NCBI GenBank assembly: GCA_900316795.1
Contig: ONEF01000004.1
Span: forward strand, 169,245 to 233,244
Direction: 5' to 3'
DNA from: an uncultured Bacteroidales bacterium
GTDB lineage: Bacteria; Bacteroidota; Bacteroidia; Bacteroidales; UBA932
Length of the DNA stretch: 64,000 nucleotides
A model generated the notes under the pieces. The model searched no databases. It was not told the DNA's origin and saw nothing but the letters and a program-made list of their open reading frames with translations. The translations under genes were made by a program, and so were the position numbers. Below are positions 16,776 to 25,100 of the stretch, piece after piece; within the stretch, counting starts at the first letter, position 1, and the number at the start of each line of letters is the position of its first letter.

Positions 16776-17687
16776 TTACTGGGTTTGGATGACAAGGTAT
16801 TTTGTCTGCTCCCAGAAACCTTCAGGATCAGAGATGTTTATAATGGTTTCCCCGTCCACTTCCTCCAATGTGTAGGTTCCTTTCCTGTGGTTGGAAAGGA
16901 CCTTGGCCTTTGCAGCATTGGTGTTTATGGTGGAAATCTCCCTGTAGTCTATTTTTATGAAAGAAGATTTTTCAGCCTCGTAGGAGACTTTTGCTGATTT
17001 GAAAAGCCCTCCCTTGGATATGACACCTGCCTCGATGAGGTCATTCTTGCTTCCTATGATGTAGTAGGCTGAAAACAGTGCCCTGTCCTGAGACGCCACT
17101 TTATCCTTCAGTTCCTCCTTCTCTCCTGTAAGGACAGTTATGTCTTCCTTCAAATCAGAGACATGATGCCCCAGACTGTCTATTGTCTGCTCCTTGCGGC
17201 TGATAATCAAATCTTTCTCTTGAAGCTGCTTTTGCAGAGATTCAATGGCTCTGGATTTCTCTTCCAGTTCTTTCTGGAGGGAATTAAGTTTCTTCTTGAA
17301 CTCCACGCTCTTGATCTGGCTGTCTTTTTTGAGTTGTTCTATCTTTTCCTTGTAGCTGTCAATTGCATTCTTCAGAGAGTAGATGTCTTCCATGATCTGA
17401 ACTCTTTGGGCTTCAGGCACATCAAGTCCATCTTTGCTGGTTTCCACTGCCAGTATATCCTCTTTCTGCCTGACATCTTTAAGCCCGGCTTCCACTTCGT
17501 TCAGGGTTGCGAACACTTCATCCAGGACGTTCTTCTGGGTGCCGTAATTGCCCTTCAAGGAATCTATCTGAGCCTGAAGCTGTTTGTACTTGGAAGAATT
17601 TTCCACGCAGGAAGTGGCTGCAAAGAGAGCGAAAAACGCGGCAAAAGCCAAATAAGGAATTCTGATATGCTTTTTATTTTGTGTCAT
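16776..17687 (-). CDS. Coiled-coil lipoprotein, possibly Cbp1-family adhesin
   Basis: 303 aa with a lipobox AATSC near residue 27. A long Glu/Lys/Leu heptad-rich coiled coil spans about residues 30-205. A globular C-terminal domain carries KGGLFKSAKVSYEAEKSSF, IDYREIS and DPEGFWEQTKYLVIQ. The layout resembles the Bacteroides Cbp1 collagen-binding family (from memory; not certain). Its ATG overlaps the stop of the upstream Zn-ribbon gene as ATGA. Confidence 0.8.
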   Translation of the reverse strand: MTQNKKHIRIPYLAFAAFFALFAATSCVENSSKYKQLQAQIDSLKGNYGTQKNVLDEVFATLNEVEAGLKDVRQKEDILAVETSKDGLDVPEAQRVQIMEDIYSLKNAIDSYKEKIEQLKKDSQIKSVEFKKKLNSLQKELEEKSRAIESLQKQLQEKDLIISRKEQTIDSLGHHVSDLKEDITVLTGEKEELKDKVASQDRALFSAYYIIGSKNDLIEAGVISKGGLFKSAKVSYEAEKSSFIKIDYREISTINTNAAKAKVLSNHRKGTYTLEEVDGETIINISDPEGFWEQTKYLVIQTQ

Positions 17688-17959
17688 AGCTTTCTGTGTC
17701 TTATTTTAGCGAAGGTACTCATAATTTCAAACACTTTGCTAATTCTTTCCAACAATCTTAGCAATTTTTTTGCATCAGCCCTGTCCAGCTCCTTCACGTT
17801 TGAGGTGATGGCTTTGACTATCCTCGAGTTTCTGTTTCGTCTTTTCTTGCGGAGGGCATTGTTGTAGAATATGCGGCATTCATCACTGCAGAACCTTTTG
17901 TCCGTACGCCCGACCACTTCTTTTCCGCAAGAAGGACATCTTCTGGCCTCCATATACAT
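17684..17959 (-). CDS. Small Zn-ribbon protein
   Basis: A 91-aa basic protein with CPSCGKEVVGRTDKRFCSDEC near the N-terminus, two CxxC-like pairs forming a zinc ribbon of the DUF2116-like type. The rest is Arg/Lys-rich and helical. Soluble, perhaps nucleic-acid binding. Translationally coupled to the downstream coiled-coil lipoprotein gene through a 4-bp overlap. A -7 candidate TAATTTTG lies on the minus strand at 17997-18004. Confidence 0.8.
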   Translation of the reverse strand: MYMEARRCPSCGKEVVGRTDKRFCSDECRIFYNNALRKKRRNRNSRIVKAITSNVKELDRADAKKLLRLLERISKVFEIMSTFAKIRHRKL

Positions 17960-18278
17960 AACCCTTTTGTTGCTTTGGCATTTTATCCGTCCCGTTCAAA
18001 ATTACCACCCTCCTTCTGTGGATGTTCTCAAATCTGAAAAAAGAAAGGCCTTTTTTGACAATCCCGAAAATGTAATTCAGGTTCTGAAAGAGAGAGAATC
18101 CAAGATTGTGAAAACTATTTCAAGAATCGGAGCCCCAGTTAAAGGATAACCGTGTCATTTTCCGTAAAACGATTATAAACGATTATATCCGGATATGATT
18201 TGGCATGCCGGCTTATGTAATGTTTCCTTTGCGGTGTTCATTCTAAGTGATTTATGGAACAAACAATGAAAAAGATTT
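17960..18278. other. 319-bp gap before ssb: weak ORF, tandem 10-mer and ssb promoter
   Basis: A frame ending at 18149 could encode VDVLKSEKRKAFFDNPENV onward from a GTG near 18018 (about 43 aa) but has no ATG; it may be a small gene or a remnant. A perfect tandem 10-mer AACGATTATA occurs at 18168-18177 and 18178-18187. TTTG (18199-18202), 21 bp, and TTCCTTTG (18224-18231) form a promoter candidate for ssb with one mismatch. Confidence 0.5.
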
Positions 18279-18614
18279 ATGGAGAGAACACTGAACAGAG
18301 TGGAGCTGAGGGGCAACGTGGGAGCTGACCCCAAGGTGACCGAATTGGAGGGAGGCGTCAAGGTCATACGTTTCTCCCTGGCTACGCACGAGGTTTTCAA
18401 GGGAAAGGACGGGCAGTTCAAGGAAGAGACGATGTGGCACAGCATCGCGGCCTGGTCTTCCAAGGGGATGATGGATTTTTCAAAGGTCAGGAAAGGGGTT
18501 TTCCTTGAGCTGGTCGGCAGGTTGAGATACTTCAAGTATGTCAGCAAGAGTGGGGAAGACAAATACTCAAGTGAAATTGTGGCATACAAGATGTCTTTGC
18601 CCGACCCCGACTGA
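18279..18614 (+). CDS. ssb: Single-stranded DNA-binding protein, short form
   Basis: 111 aa: the OB-fold core is present (LNRVELRGNVGADPKV, VIRFSLATHE, MWHSIAAWSSKG, FLELVGRLRYF). The flexible Gly/Gln tail and a DDDIPF-type acidic tip are missing; the protein ends MSLPDPD. Binds ssDNA in replication and repair. The short form may be a second SSB. Position beside cysS is not informative. Confidence 0.93.
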   Translation: MERTLNRVELRGNVGADPKVTELEGGVKVIRFSLATHEVFKGKDGQFKEETMWHSIAAWSSKGMMDFSKVRKGVFLELVGRLRYFKYVSKSGEDKYSSEIVAYKMSLPDPD

Positions 18615-18627
18615 AATCGCCAGGGGA

Positions 18628-18660
18628 TTTGCAGAAAATCTGGATAGATTAGTAACTTTG
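18628..18660 (+). promoter_or_regulatory. cysS promoter
   Basis: TTTG at 18628-18631, a 21-bp spacer and TAACTTTG at 18653-18660. Transcription would start about 18666, at the base of the hairpin described next. Confidence 0.75.
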
Positions 18661-18663
18661 CAT

Positions 18664-18695
18664 CCGGCGGTAACAAAACGCCGCCGGCTGTTTTT
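18664..18695 (+). promoter_or_regulatory. GC-rich hairpin plus T-run between cysS promoter and start codon
   Basis: CCGGCGG (18664-18670) pairs with CCGCCGG (18681-18687) across a 10-nt loop, followed by CTG and TTTTT, and the ATG at 18696. It looks like an intrinsic terminator placed at the very 5' end of the transcript. It may be a 5' stabiliser, an attenuator, or a terminator for upstream transcripts. Confidence 0.6.
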
Positions 18696-20243
18696 ATGAG
18701 TTCAGATATAAAAAGGGAATTTTATCTCTACAATACTCTTTCCAGAAGGAAGGAAAGGCTTGAAACAATAACCCCTGGCAGAGTGGGCCTGTATGTTTGC
18801 GGTCCTACTGTTTACGGAGACCCTCATCTTGGCCACGCGAGGCCGGGTGTGACTTTTGATGTTCTTGTGCGCCTGCTGAGGAATATCGGATACAAAGTCC
18901 GTTATGTGCGCAACATAACTGATGTTGGACATCTGGAGCACGATGCAGACGAGGGAGAAGACAAGATAGCAAAGAAAGCACGCTTGGAGCAGCTTGAGCC
19001 AATGGAGGTTGCGCAGACTTATACCGTGCATTTCCGCCAGGCTATGGCAAAGCTTAACGTGCTTCCGCCAAGCATTGAACCGAATGCTTCAGGCCACATC
19101 ATAGAGCAGATAGAGTTCATCAAGAAGATACTGGATAACGGCTATGCCTACATAAGCAACGGTTCAGTGTATTTTGATGTGCAGAAATATGCCCAAAACC
19201 ATAACTATGGAGCTCTTAGCGGCCGTAACCTGGATGAGATGCTCCACAACACAAGAGAGCTTGACGGGCAGCAGGACAAACATTCTTCAGCTGACTTTGC
19301 CCTCTGGAAAAAGGCAAGCCCTGAGCATATCATGCGCTGGCCATCCCCTTGGGGAGACGGTTTCCCGGGTTGGCACATGGAGTGCTCCGCTATGGGAGAG
19401 AAATACCTTGGCAAGGAGTTCGACATCCACGGCGGAGGAATGGACCTGATGTTCCCTCACCACGAGTGTGAGATGGCCCAGAACTTTGCGGAAAGAGGTT
19501 CCGGCGGGGTAAAATATTGGATGCACAACAACCTGATTACCATAGAGGGCCGCAAGATGGGCAAGTCTCTTGGCAACTTCATCACCCTTGACGAGCTTTT
19601 CAACGGTACCAATCCTAACCTTGAGCAGGCCTATACTCCTATGACGGTGCGCTTCTTCATCCTTCAGGCCCATTATCGCGGAACGCTGGATTTCTCCAAC
19701 TCCGCATTGCAGGCTGCCGAAAAGGGGCTCAAGCGCCTTATGCAGGCAATAAAGGATGCCTCGTCTCTCAAAACTTCCGAGGGCGCAGAAGTGCAGTCAT
19801 CCGTCAACGACTCTAAAGTTCCTGCTTCCGGCATCGCTGAGGAAATCAGCAAGATACGTGAAGACATCTTCACCGCCCTCTGCGACGATATGAACACTCC
19901 TGTGGCGTTGTCATACATCTACGAGCTTGTAAAGATCGTGAACAATGCCAAAGAGGGCAGGATCGTCTTGACAAAAGCGGAAAAGGATGCAGTAACCGCT
20001 CTGTTCAAGGAGGTTGTAACGGATATTCTCGGCCTCATAGATGAAGATTCAGCCCAGTCGGCAGACGGCCGGTCCAACTCATCAAAGGTTATAGACGGCC
20101 TGATGAACTACATCATTGAAGACCGCAAGACCGCCCGTGCCAACAAAGACTGGGGAAAAAGCGACCAGATCCGTGATACTCTCAAAGCCCTCGGCATCCA
20201 GCTCAAGGACAACAAAGACGGCATCACCACCTGGGAACTGTAG
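18696..20243 (+). CDS. cysS: Cysteine--tRNA ligase
   Basis: 515 aa. Class I signatures: [16 protein letters not shown] (HIGH-like, zinc Cys) and KMGKSLGN (KMSKS). The zinc-binding residues in [12 protein letters not shown] and HHECEMAQ are also present. Charges tRNA-Cys. Slightly longer than E. coli CysS because of an insertion around residues 360-380. Convergent with the deaminase gene, sharing a hairpin terminator. Confidence 0.97.
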   Translation: MSSDIKREFYLYNTLSRRKERLETITPGRVGLYVCGPTVYGDPHLGHARPGVTFDVLVRLLRNIGYKVRYVRNITDVGHLEHDADEGEDKIAKKARLEQLEPMEVAQTYTVHFRQAMAKLNVLPPSIEPNASGHIIEQIEFIKKILDNGYAYISNGSVYFDVQKYAQNHNYGALSGRNLDEMLHNTRELDGQQDKHSSADFALWKKASPEHIMRWPSPWGDGFPGWHMECSAMGEKYLGKEFDIHGGGMDLMFPHHECEMAQNFAERGSGGVKYWMHNNLITIEGRKMGKSLGNFITLDELFNGTNPNLEQAYTPMTVRFFILQAHYRGTLDFSNSALQAAEKGLKRLMQAIKDASSLKTSEGAEVQSSVNDSKVPASGIAEEISKIREDIFTALCDDMNTPVALSYIYELVKIVNNAKEGRIVLTKAEKDAVTALFKEVVTDILGLIDEDSAQSADGRSNSSKVIDGLMNYIIEDRKTARANKDWGKSDQIRDTLKALGIQLKDNKDGITTWEL

Positions 20244-20311
20244 CTTTCAAGGTCAAACCGTGCAAGGTCGTACATTGGATTATCTACTATGCACACAGGA
20301 CTTTAAAAAGA

Positions 20312-20343
20312 AAAACGGAGTGCTGAATCAGTACTCCGTTTTG
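20312..20343. terminator. Bidirectional terminator between cysS and the deaminase gene
   Basis: AAAACGGAGT pairs with ACTCCGTTTT in a long hairpin with an inner CTGA...TCAG. A-tract on the left and T-tract on the right serve both strands. It includes the last codons of the deaminase gene. Confidence 0.85.
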
Positions 20344-20795
20344 TCTTCCTTGTCCTGCCACTTCTTGAAAACCTCGAGTGCTTCTTTTCTGAGCAGCTTC
20401 TCGGATTTTTTCTGCCGGTCTTCAGGCTTGAGTTCTATCTCCTGGTAGATGAAATCGTCGTCGAATCCGATGTTTGCGGCATCCTTGCGGTTGTTTGCGT
20501 AGTAGATTTTGTCCAGGTGTGCCCAGTAGATTGCACCAAGGCACATTGGACAAGGCTCGCAGGATGTGTAGATTTCACAGCCGGTAAGGTCAAATGTTCC
20601 AAGTTTCTTTGTAGCGTTGCGGATGGCTGTCACTTCAGCATGTGCGGTTGGGTCGCAGTTGATTGTTACGCTGTTGCTTCCTTCCGCAACTATTTCTCCA
20701 TTACGGGCAATCACGGCTCCAAATGGCCCGCCGCCCTTCTCCATGCTTTCGTCTGAAAGCCGGATTGCTCTTCTCATCAATTCTTTCTTGTCCAT
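20328..20795 (-). CDS. Cytidine/deoxycytidylate-deaminase-fold nucleobase deaminase, guanine deaminase-like
   Basis: 155 aa from MDKKELMRRA. The zinc site is AHAEV with PCPMCLGAIYWA, and GGGPFGAVI is near residue 22. C-terminal EDRQKKSEKLLRKEALEVFKKW with length about 155 resembles GuaD of B. subtilis (guanine to xanthine) more than TadA, which usually reads differently around FGA. On the minus strand the -7 element TATCTTTG is at 20821-20828. Confidence 0.85.
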   Translation of the reverse strand: MDKKELMRRAIRLSDESMEKGGGPFGAVIARNGEIVAEGSNSVTINCDPTAHAEVTAIRNATKKLGTFDLTGCEIYTSCEPCPMCLGAIYWAHLDKIYYANNRKDAANIGFDDDFIYQEIELKPEDRQKKSEKLLRKEALEVFKKWQDKEDKTEY

Positions 20796-20888
20796 AATAT
20801 GTCTTGATAGATTCTGTCTGCAAAGATATAGTATTTTCCCATTCAAAGAGAGTGGCATCTAAATCCCTGATGGTCAAGTTGTAAAATA

Positions 20889-20950
20889 TAAAACCCTGCG
20901 GCGGTATTGCTGCAGGGCTTTATACGTAAAATCTTGTACCACAAGATTTT
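20889..20950 (-). terminator. Two hairpins downstream of eno
   Basis: Nearest the stop codon is a perfect 10-bp inverted repeat, AAAATCTTGT-ACC-ACAAGATTTT at 20928-20950. Further on, AAGCCCTGC...GCAGGGTTTT (read on minus, 20889-20923) with a T-rich end makes a terminator. Two stacked structures may ensure termination of this highly expressed gene. Confidence 0.75.
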
Positions 20951-20961
20951 GAGTGCCAATG

Positions 20962-22281
<1,320 letters not shown>

Positions 22282-22461
22282 TTAAAAAGTTTATATTTCT
22301 TAAATGGTCGGTTCGCTATATGCCGGGCGAAAGTTTTCAGCAACTCCTGATGCTTTCCGTTTCCAATGTGAAAAAAGGATTTTTCCGGCAAGCCGCGGCA
22401 AATTTAGCAAATTCTGCACTCTTTTTGCATATATGTTAATGTATGTTTTTGTTTGATTGAT

Positions 22462-22469
22462 TATATTTG
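22462..22469 (+). promoter_or_regulatory. -7 element upstream of the SIMPL gene
   Basis: TATATTTG matches TAnnTTTG 31 bp before the start codon. The spacing to nearby TTTG words is not ideal. Confidence 0.5.
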
Positions 22470-22500
22470 AAGCATTATTAACTTAATACTTAAAAAAGCT

Positions 22501-23208
22501 ATGACTGAAAATCAGAAAAAAGGAAACAAGGTTCTGGCGGCTGGTCTGATTGCCGTAGGACTTCTGGCTCTGGGTCTTTGCCTTAGGAGCGGTATCGTAA
22601 AGTTCAAGTCTATGGACAACGTGGTTACTGTAAAGGGACTTTCAGAGCAGCAGGTTCCGGCCGACAAGGCTATCTGGAGAGTTTCTTTCGGAAGGCAGGG
22701 CAACGACCTGTCCTCTCTCTACGCTTCTGTTGATGCTAACACCAAGACTGTAAAGGACTTCATCAAACAGGCAGGTATCACGGACGATGAAATCTTTGAG
22801 GCTTCACCATCCGTAAGCAATCTCGAGGACCAGTACAGGTATTCCAACAACAAGCCTGCTTACAAGTGGCAGATAAACCAGTCAATGACAATCTCAACCA
22901 ACAAGGTAGATGCAATCAGGAACCTGGTGAAAACTCTGACATCCGAGATGCTGAAGAAGGACATTATCATCAGCGACTGGGCTTCTTACGATTTCACCGG
23001 CCTTAATGACCTGAAGCCGGAAATGATCAAGGAAGCTACTGCGAAAGCAAAGGAAGCCGCCCAGCAGTTTGCCGACAACTGCGGCAGCAGCCTCGGAAAG
23101 ATCAAGACTGCCAGCCAGGGCCAGTTCTCCATCGAGGATCTTGACGAGACAACAGATTACATCAAGAAGGTAAGAGTTGTTACATCCGTTACCTACTATC
23201 TGAAGTAA
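22501..23208 (+). CDS. SIMPL (DUF541) domain protein, membrane-anchored
   Basis: 235 aa. One N-terminal membrane segment or uncleaved signal (about residues 10-28), then a SIMPL domain beginning VVTVKGLSEQQVPADKAIW and ending VRVVTSVTYYLK. SIMPL proteins are periplasmic and of unclear function, linked to oxidative-stress tolerance in some species. Single gene, divergent from eno, ended by a hairpin terminator. Confidence 0.88.
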   Translation: MTENQKKGNKVLAAGLIAVGLLALGLCLRSGIVKFKSMDNVVTVKGLSEQQVPADKAIWRVSFGRQGNDLSSLYASVDANTKTVKDFIKQAGITDDEIFEASPSVSNLEDQYRYSNNKPAYKWQINQSMTISTNKVDAIRNLVKTLTSEMLKKDIIISDWASYDFTGLNDLKPEMIKEATAKAKEAAQQFADNCGSSLGKIKTASQGQFSIEDLDETTDYIKKVRVVTSVTYYLK

Positions 23209-23214
23209 AACGCA

Positions 23215-23262
23215 AGTGCTCCTGACCTCTCTGTTTTTGCGAGGTTGGGAGCATTTCTTTTT
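23215..23262 (+). terminator. Terminator after the SIMPL gene
   Basis: TGCTCC-TG-ACCTC pairs with GAGGT-TG-GGAGCA, followed by a T-rich tract. It abuts the end of the convergent regulator gene. Confidence 0.8.
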
Positions 23263-24718
23263 ATATGATTCCAAGTGATTTGCTCTTGCTGAGCATTTCA
23301 GAAATGTTCCGCACTTCCATTTTGGAGTATATCCTCTGGCGGTGGGTGTTTACAGTGTGGACACTGAGGAACAGTTTTTCTGCTATCTCTGAAGCTTTGA
23401 ATCCCTGGGCTGAGAGGCGGATGATTTCTATTTCCCTTTGGCTCAGCCCGGTTTCGGCGATTCTGTTGCGCCTTTCAATCAGGAGATCACCGATATATTT
23501 GGTGATCTCATCGCTGAGCAAATCTGTTTTTGCTGCTATTTCGGAGCATTTTTCCCGGATTTGAGATTCTGTCATGGATGCGGCTTGTGAAGAAAGGGTC
23601 TCGAATTCTGATGAAAACTTGTTGTCCGGGCTTCTCAGCGATGAGGAGAGGAAGGATATTATCTGTTCATTGATGCTGTTGCTTCTGGCCAGAGCCGTGT
23701 TGCGCTTGCGGACCGTTTTGATTTTCCGGAAAGCAGCGGCCAATGCTCCAAGAGCCAGTATCACAGCCAGAACCAGTATGGCGGTACGGTAGCGCCCGAT
23801 CTCGATTGCTCGCTCTTTCTTCTCCACTTCGAACTTTGTCTGGGTTTCCTGAAGAATATCGTCGTTTTTTTGGATGATGTACTGCTGGAGATGCCTTACA
23901 TACAAGTCGTGGCAGTCAAGTGCCTTTTGGCTGTCTCCGAGCCGGGTGTAAAGGCGGACAAGGCGATCGTACAAGCTGGAGGCCGTAAGATGGTCGGAAT
24001 CCTTGAGGGTTGCCAGGACTTGAGTGAAATACCCAACGGCTTCCTCGTTGCGGTCTCCCTGCTGGAACCAGCGTGAGCGGAACATTATGCCGTTCCGTTT
24101 TAGCCTTGGAATATCATAGGTGTCCGCAATGGCCTGCCCCTTGTCAAGGTAACGTCCGGCTGTGTTGTAAAGAGCTGTGTCTATCTGATCGTTCCACCTG
24201 TTCTTGTTGATATATAGGGATCCTATGACATAGCAGGCTTCTGCCTGTTTTTCAGCATCGGACAGTTCCTCTGCGATAGCCAGAGCCTCGTTTGCATACC
24301 CTAGCCCCTCATCGTTACGTCCAGTCTCAGGAGAAATTTCAGCATAAGAGCAGAGTTTGGCCTTTGAAATGAGTATTCCTGCCAAATCCTCCCTGAATCC
24401 TTCCTTACGGGCGATTCCTTCCGCCCGGATGGCCGATTCCCAGGCGGCTGAATCCCGGCTGGTCATAATGTCTATCCCGGTGATGCAGCAGAGGGCCTTC
24501 ACCCTCTGAAGCTGATTGTCCGCCTGTTCCGCCATCCTTAGTGCTTGGATGGCTTTTTCCATCGCTGAGTCAAAATGCTGGCTTTCCACATCAGCCGAAG
24601 CCTGGGAAATCAGCTCTGTAACAAAGGTGTCATCCACAGAGTCTCCGATCCTGGGGTCAGTGCAGGAGCCAAGGACAGCCATCACCAAGACCAATGTCGT
24701 GATTAAACGAATTCTCAT
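23261..24718 (-). CDS. Membrane-bound TPR protein with C-terminal LuxR-type DNA-binding domain
   Basis: 485 aa from MRIRLITT. Order: lipoprotein-like signal (VLGSC), TPR-rich sensor region (about residues 35-300), a membrane helix (AILVLAVILALGALAAAF, about 318-335), a linker, then a GerE/LuxR helix-turn-helix (LSQREIEIIRLSAQGFKASE and on to the C-terminus). This Bacteroidota architecture is taken to sense something outside and regulate genes inside. It diverges from the 41-aa peptide and fimbrillin genes, which are likely targets. The start at 24730 would put polar residues before the signal. Confidence 0.88.
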   Translation of the reverse strand: MRIRLITTLVLVMAVLGSCTDPRIGDSVDDTFVTELISQASADVESQHFDSAMEKAIQALRMAEQADNQLQRVKALCCITGIDIMTSRDSAAWESAIRAEGIARKEGFREDLAGILISKAKLCSYAEISPETGRNDEGLGYANEALAIAEELSDAEKQAEACYVIGSLYINKNRWNDQIDTALYNTAGRYLDKGQAIADTYDIPRLKRNGIMFRSRWFQQGDRNEEAVGYFTQVLATLKDSDHLTASSLYDRLVRLYTRLGDSQKALDCHDLYVRHLQQYIIQKNDDILQETQTKFEVEKKERAIEIGRYRTAILVLAVILALGALAAAFRKIKTVRKRNTALARSNSINEQIISFLSSSLRSPDNKFSSEFETLSSQAASMTESQIREKCSEIAAKTDLLSDEITKYIGDLLIERRNRIAETGLSQREIEIIRLSAQGFKASEIAEKLFLSVHTVNTHRQRIYSKMEVRNISEMLSKSKSLGII

Positions 24719-24803
24719 TACAAAGACCATTACTCAGGCAAAGATAAGTTATCTGGCCCAAAAGTATGAATTTAATGTGTTTTAGCCTTGTCCGCCCCTC
24801 GGT

Positions 24804-24850
24804 TTAATGAAAAATCATTAACGTTTCAAGACAGGTGGTTTCTACTTTTG
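24804..24850 (+). promoter_or_regulatory. Inverted repeat and -7 element in the divergent regulator/peptide intergenic region
   Basis: TTAATGA-AAAA-TCATTAA (24804-24821) is a perfect inverted repeat, 21 bp upstream of a -7 element TACTTTTG (24843-24850). The position suits an activator or repressor site for the peptide gene. The linked LuxR-type protein is the natural candidate to bind it (inference). Confidence 0.6.
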
Positions 24851-24875
24851 TCAAAATATTTTCAAGAAGAACACT

Positions 24876-25001
24876 ATGGAAAAACAAAAGGAAAATTACG
24901 AGAAGCCTTGTTCAAAGGTTTTTGAATTTCAGTTCCAGGGCATAATTTGCGAATCGCCCACAGAATCAGTTGTAGATGAATCCGAAAGCGGATGGGACTA
25001 A
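24876..25001 (+). CDS. 41-aa peptide with KVFEFQFQGIIC core
   Basis: Begins MEKQKENYEKPCSKVFEFQF and ends ESGWD. There is a good -7 element 25 bp upstream. The pattern (short, no signal, Y.KP..KVFEF..QGI(I/L)C.S) resembles the small Bacteroidota peptides of the KPxxEVFExxxxGxLAxS type often found before surface lipoprotein genes (from memory). Two Cys residues at 12 and 25. It may be a peptide signal, a leader or a co-expressed small protein. Confidence 0.65.
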   Translation: MEKQKENYEKPCSKVFEFQFQGIICESPTESVVDESESGWD

Positions 25002-25011
25002 TCACAATGTG

Positions 25012-25093
25012 GCAGTTGACTGCTTTGGCTGGTTAATGTAACAGTCGATGACGTTGGTTTCATATAGCAGTTGACGGCTTTGGTTTAATGGTA
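25012..25093 (+). repeat. Three imperfect ~27-bp tandem repeats in the leader of the fimbrillin gene
   Basis: Units begin at 25012, 25041 and 25067. Units 1 and 3 share GCAGTTGAC-(T/G)-GCTTTGG and end in TTAATG; unit 2 is ACAGTCGATGACGTTGGTTT. The last unit ends 8 bp before the first possible ATG. They could be protein-binding sites or remnants of repeated leader ORFs. Confidence 0.7.
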
Positions 25094-25100
25094 ATAGAGA

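Noticed and set aside
18254..18325. Short ORF MEQTMKKIYGEN... overlapping the start of ssb
   Set aside because: Out of frame with ssb and without family support; the ssb ATG at 18279 matches the conserved N-terminus.
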